The position numbers and the translations under genes are program-made. From Bacteroidota bacterium (GTDB lineage Bacteria; Bacteroidota; Ignavibacteria; UBA10030; UBA6906), in NCBI GenBank assembly GCA_017860555.1, contig JAGDMJ010000014.1, positions 1 through 16,483 on the forward strand: DNA of 16,483 nt, written 5' to 3'. Shown here piece after piece: positions 13,602 through 16,483 of the stretch (position 1 is its first letter; each line of letters starts with the position of its first letter). Below the pieces are notes generated by a model. It was not told where the DNA came from and ran no database searches. It saw only the letters and a list, made by a program, of their open reading frames with translations.

Positions 13602-13673
13602 GGGCGTGTAGCTCAGGGGTAGAGCATCTGCCTTTTAAGCAGAGGGTCGATGGTTCGAATCCATCCACGCTCA
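13602..13673 (+). tRNA. tRNA-Lys (anticodon UUU)
   Basis: A complete cloverleaf can be drawn. The acceptor GGGCGTG (13602-13608) pairs with CACGCTC (13666-13672) with one G-U. The D stem is GCTC/GAGC (13611-13614 with 13622-13625). The anticodon stem TCTGC/GCAGA (13627-13631 with 13639-13643) closes the loop CTTTTAA with anticodon TTT at 13634-13636. The variable loop is 5 nt. The T arm is GATGG-TTCGAAT-CCATC (13649-13665) and the discriminator is A13673. The next bases are CAA, so the CCA end is not encoded and must be added enzymatically. UUU reads the lysine codons AAA and, by wobble, AAG. Confidence 0.97.
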
Positions 13674-13698
13674 CAAAGATTGTCCGATGGATCCTACC

Positions 13699-13720
13699 AG
13701 CGCCGTCCCCGCTCTTTTTT
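13699..13720 (+). terminator. Weak possible terminator after tRNA-Lys
   Basis: AGCG (13699-13702) can pair with CGCT (13710-13713), followed by C and six T (13715-13720). The T run is good but the stem is only 4 bp, so termination efficiency is doubtful. Confidence 0.35.
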
Positions 13721-13759
13721 CCCTAATCCGGCAACTCAGCTTCGAGTCCCACTCCTAAT

Positions 13760-13766
13760 GGGAGGT
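13760..13766 (+). promoter_or_regulatory. Ribosome binding site that fixes the GTG start of the symporter
   Basis: GGGAGGT at 13760-13766 is a strong Shine-Dalgarno lying 8 nt before GTG 13775. No ATG gives a comparable position, so the GTG start is preferred. Confidence 0.8.
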
Positions 13767-13774
13767 ACGTAGCC

Positions 13775-15640
13775 GTGCACCTAGAACTCGTCGATTGGAT
13801 CATCGTAGCCGCATCGCTCGTCGTTTGCTTTTTCCCGGCCCTTTTCTTTGGCAAACGGGCGGGAAAGAACACCACGGAGTTTTTTGTCTCCGGAAGGTCC
13901 GTCCCCTGGTGGCTTGCCGGCGTTTCCATGGTGGCCACGACCTTCAGCAGCGACACACCTAACCTCGTCACGGACATTGTCCGGCGCAACGGCGTGGCGG
14001 GCAACTGGGTCTGGTGGGCGTTCGTCCTTACCGGTGTTGCGACGGTCTTCTTTTATGCCCGCCTGTGGCGTCGTTCGGGTGTGATGACTGACCTCGAATT
14101 CTACGAGATCCGCTATTCGGGAAAGGCAGCCGGTTTCGTTCGCGGGTTTCGCTCGGTCTATCTGGGACTCTTCTTCAACTGCATGATCATGGCCTCCGTA
14201 AACCTCGCGGCCTGCAAGATTGCCGGCGTACTCTTCGGCCTGGACCGCTGGCAGACCCTCTTGATCGTGGGAGTCCTGAATGTGGTGTTTGCCACGCATT
14301 CCGGGCTCTGGGGCGTGCTCGTCATCGACATGGTCCAGTTCATCATCAAGATGACAGCAGTGATCGCCGCGGCATACTTCGCGTTGCAGCTTCCGCAGAT
14401 CGGTGGACTGAGCGGCCTCGTTGACAAACTCTCCGCGCTCCCCGGTCCCGGTGGGATCAACTACCTGAACATCCTACCAGATTTCACCAACAACTGGGAC
14501 CTTGCCGTGGCAGTCTTCATCATGCCGATCGCCGTCCAGTGGTGGGCGGTCTGGTATCCGGGGGCGGAGCCGGGAGGGGGAAGTTATATCGCACAGCGCA
14601 TGCTCGCGTCCAAATCGGAAAGGGACTCCCTCGGCGCGGTTCTCTTCTTTAATATTGCACACTACGTTCTTCGTCCCTGGCCCTGGATCCTTGTCGGCCT
14701 CTGCTCGCTGATCATCTATCCCCAGCTCTCCGACATCCAGGCGGCATTTCCTCATCTTGATTCATCGTTGATCGGCCATGATATCGCCTACCCGGCCATG
14801 CTGAAGTTTCTCCCGGTGGGCTTCATCGGACTGATGGTGGGCGGACTGATCGCGGCAAACTCCTCCACGATCCTGACCCATCTGAACTGGGGCGCATCGT
14901 ATCTTGTCCATGACTTCTACCGCCGCTTCCTGAAAAAGGAAGAATCGGAAAAGCACTATGTCATGGCGGGCCGGTTTGTGACTATTCTGCTGTTCTTCTG
15001 TGCCTCAGGCATGGTGTATCTCCTTGATACCGCCAAGGACACGTTTGACATTATTCTCCAGGTGGGTGCCGGAACCGGCTTGCTCTATCTCGTGCGCTGG
15101 TTCTGGTGGCGGGTCAATGCATGGGCGGAAGTGGTTGCGATGATCTCGTCGTTTGGAGTTTCTGTGCTCTTCCTGATTCTCAACAAGAACGGGGCAGGGA
15201 TCAGCAGCCACATTGCTCTGATGGCCACGGTGGCCTTCACGACCGTCTGCTGGGTCAGCACGGCTATCTGGGGTCCGCCGACCGACCGAAAGGTCCTGAT
15301 TGAATTCTACAAGAAGGCCCGCCCGTTTGGTCCCGGTTGGGGCCCCATCCGGGAGGCAGCCGGCATTTCCGCCGTTGAGGCGAAGGGGGGAAAGGATAAC
15401 ATTCCGCTCGCGCTCCTCGGATGGTTCGCCGGGTGCGCAGTAATCTGGTCGGCGCTCTTTACGGTCGGGAATTTCCTCTACGGGCGCACGGCGTACGCGC
15501 TAGCGCTCCTCGCGGTCTTTCTTTTGAGTGGCCTCGTCCTTCTCTTTGTCATCAACAGGGTTTGGGAAAGCAGCGCCGGCCGCGAACCCAAAAAGGCGGA
15601 AGACGGTCCCCCTGGATCGCCGGAAAACCCCAGGGGCTAA
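13775..15640 (+). CDS. Sodium:solute symporter (SSS family)
   Basis: This is a 621-residue integral membrane protein with about 13-14 hydrophobic helices spread over its whole length. It starts at residue 7 with DWIIVAASLVVCFF and ends with a charged cytoplasmic tail (from about 593). The N-terminal signature TTEFFVSGRSVPWWLAG followed by ATTFSSDTP (54-62) is typical of the SSS family (LeuT fold), which uses the inward Na+ gradient to import sugars, amino acids, nucleosides and similar solutes. After the core, PTDRKVLIEFYKKARPFGPGW (about 502-522) resembles the segment seen in sugar-type members of the SGLT branch, so a sugar or polyol is a reasonable guess but not proven. The start is GTG with a strong ribosome site. 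A nucleotidyltransferase gene follows after 25 nt with no terminator, so the two are likely co-transcribed; the tRNA gene upstream has only a weak terminator. Confidence 0.93.
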   Translation: MHLELVDWIIVAASLVVCFFPALFFGKRAGKNTTEFFVSGRSVPWWLAGVSMVATTFSSDTPNLVTDIVRRNGVAGNWVWWAFVLTGVATVFFYARLWRRSGVMTDLEFYEIRYSGKAAGFVRGFRSVYLGLFFNCMIMASVNLAACKIAGVLFGLDRWQTLLIVGVLNVVFATHSGLWGVLVIDMVQFIIKMTAVIAAAYFALQLPQIGGLSGLVDKLSALPGPGGINYLNILPDFTNNWDLAVAVFIMPIAVQWWAVWYPGAEPGGGSYIAQRMLASKSERDSLGAVLFFNIAHYVLRPWPWILVGLCSLIIYPQLSDIQAAFPHLDSSLIGHDIAYPAMLKFLPVGFIGLMVGGLIAANSSTILTHLNWGASYLVHDFYRRFLKKEESEKHYVMAGRFVTILLFFCASGMVYLLDTAKDTFDIILQVGAGTGLLYLVRWFWWRVNAWAEVVAMISSFGVSVLFLILNKNGAGISSHIALMATVAFTTVCWVSTAIWGPPTDRKVLIEFYKKARPFGPGWGPIREAAGISAVEAKGGKDNIPLALLGWFAGCAVIWSALFTVGNFLYGRTAYALALLAVFLLSGLVLLFVINRVWESSAGREPKKAEDGPPGSPENPRG

Positions 15641-15665
15641 CGCGGAAAAGGGAAGCGGTGAATTG

Positions 15666-16483
15666 ATGGAACCAAACCTTGTCATCCTGGCCGGCGGCAT
15701 TTCGTCCCGGATGAAGAGACCCGGTCCCGCTGATCTCGACCCCCGCCTGAACACTGAGGCCGACACCAAATCCAAATCGATGATCGGGCTCGGGACTGAA
15801 GGTCGTCCATTCCTGGATTATCTTTTGTACAGCGCCTGGAGGGGAGGACACCGGGATGTGGTGGTCGTGGTCTCGGAGCGGGACGAATCCATTCGTGCAA
15901 ACTACGCCGACCCCGGGCGAACAGCCAGGCTGACAAACCTCCGGATTTCATTTGCCGTCCAACCGATTCCTGACGGCCGCACGAAGCCGTTGGGCACCGC
16001 GGATGCGCTTATGTGCGGACTTCGTGCTCGTCGAGATTGGAAAGGGCAGCATGTCACCGTATGTAATAGCGACAACTTGTATTCAGCGCGGGCATTCATG
16101 ATGGTGCTGGAGCACCCCTCCGGTTGCGCCATGATGGACTACGATCGCGACGCTTTGAAGTTTCCGCGTTCACGAGTTGAGGCTTTTGCTGTCATCGTGA
16201 AGGATGAAAAGGGAGCGGTCCTGGACATCATCGAAAAGCCCGGGCCTGAGGACGTGAAGCGTGCCTCGGACAAGAACGGGCGTGTGGGTGTCAGCATGAA
16301 TCTCTGGCGTTTCCCATACGATAGGATTCTTCCTTCTCTCGAGGAGGTGCCGCTTCATCCGGTGCGACAGGAGAAGGAGTTGCCGGCCGCGGTTTTGATG
16401 ATGCTGAAGCAATGGCCGGGTATGCTGGTGACGTTGCCGGTTGCCGAGCATGTGCCGGACCTGACGGATCGGGGCGACATAAC
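15666..16483 (+). CDS. Sugar-nucleotidyltransferase-like protein (3' truncated by window)
   Basis: The frame is open from ATG 15666 to the last base, giving the first 272 residues. The N-terminus VILAGGISSRMK (6-17) is the NTP-binding signature of the GlmU/RmlA/GalU-type nucleotidyltransferase fold, which joins NTP and a sugar 1-phosphate to give NDP-sugar and pyrophosphate. Further landmarks are Lys35/Lys37 before the SMIGLG strand, GTADAL (110-115) at the base-binding loop, NSDN (134-137) whose Asp136 would bind metal, IIEKP (188-192) and VGVSMNLWRF (207-216). The gap between Arg15 and Lys35/37 is about twice as long as in classical members. The ATG follows GGGAAG (15650-15655). The gene sits 25 nt after the symporter stop, suggesting that an imported sugar is activated or that both serve envelope sugar metabolism. 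Base and sugar specificity are unknown. This + strand gene has no stop in the window, so a complete-ORF search would miss it. Confidence 0.85.
   Translation, partial: MEPNLVILAGGISSRMKRPGPADLDPRLNTEADTKSKSMIGLGTEGRPFLDYLLYSAWRGGHRDVVVVVSERDESIRANYADPGRTARLTNLRISFAVQPIPDGRTKPLGTADALMCGLRARRDWKGQHVTVCNSDNLYSARAFMMVLEHPSGCAMMDYDRDALKFPRSRVEAFAVIVKDEKGAVLDIIEKPGPEDVKRASDKNGRVGVSMNLWRFPYDRILPSLEEVPLHPVRQEKELPAAVLMMLKQWPGMLVTLPVAEHVPDLTDRGDI

Noticed and set aside
13602..13673. tRNA gene as an integration site of a mobile element
   Set aside because: No integrase or repeated copy of the tRNA 3' end was seen within the window.

Overview
The window is a G+C-rich stretch of bacterial chromosome in which every supported gene lies on the + strand. 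It suggests a member of the wider Bacteroidota/Chlorobiota/Ignavibacteriota group. The reasons are a run of small outer-membrane beta-barrel genes, one of PorT type, a LemA/TPM pair, a very large soluble PAS/GAF histidine kinase with a single-domain-type partner, and an SSS symporter next to a nucleotidyltransferase. A near-consensus sigma70 promoter (TTGACA, 17 nt, TATACT) and good Shine-Dalgarno sites argue against a classical Bacteroidia genome, which normally shows neither. The taxonomic placement is inference.

Layout. 1-231: end of an acyl-CoA dehydrogenase gene. 295-3160: four consecutive genes for secreted, probably outer-membrane, beta-barrel proteins. They form at least three transcription units, split by a strong terminator at 1621-1653 and closed by another at 3181-3211; the last two genes are paralogues. 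3246-5613: a tightly coupled CapA-like / LemA / TPM-domain operon whose genes overlap by 4 nt at each junction. 5692-13218: a signalling block with a 1990-residue sensor histidine kinase, a response regulator 2 nt downstream, and a stand-alone carbon-nitrogen hydrolase resembling the glutaminase half of NAD synthetase. 13219-13601: non-coding DNA rich in inverted repeats. 13602-13673: tRNA-Lys(UUU). 13775-end: a Na+/solute symporter followed by a sugar-nucleotidyltransferase-like gene cut by the window edge.

How it may work together. The kinase has no membrane segment, so it probably integrates cytoplasmic signals through about seven PAS and four GAF domains and passes phosphate to the adjacent receiver protein. 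That regulator has no DNA-binding domain. Its C-terminus looks like a histidine-kinase dimerisation helix in which the histidine is replaced by glutamine. The kinase N-terminus looks like a RecA/KaiC-type fold that has lost its nucleotide-binding motifs. These two degenerate modules, the amidase attached to the same gene string, and the hairpin-dense spacer before the tRNA are the most unusual points. No CRISPR array, transposase, phage gene or rRNA was seen.
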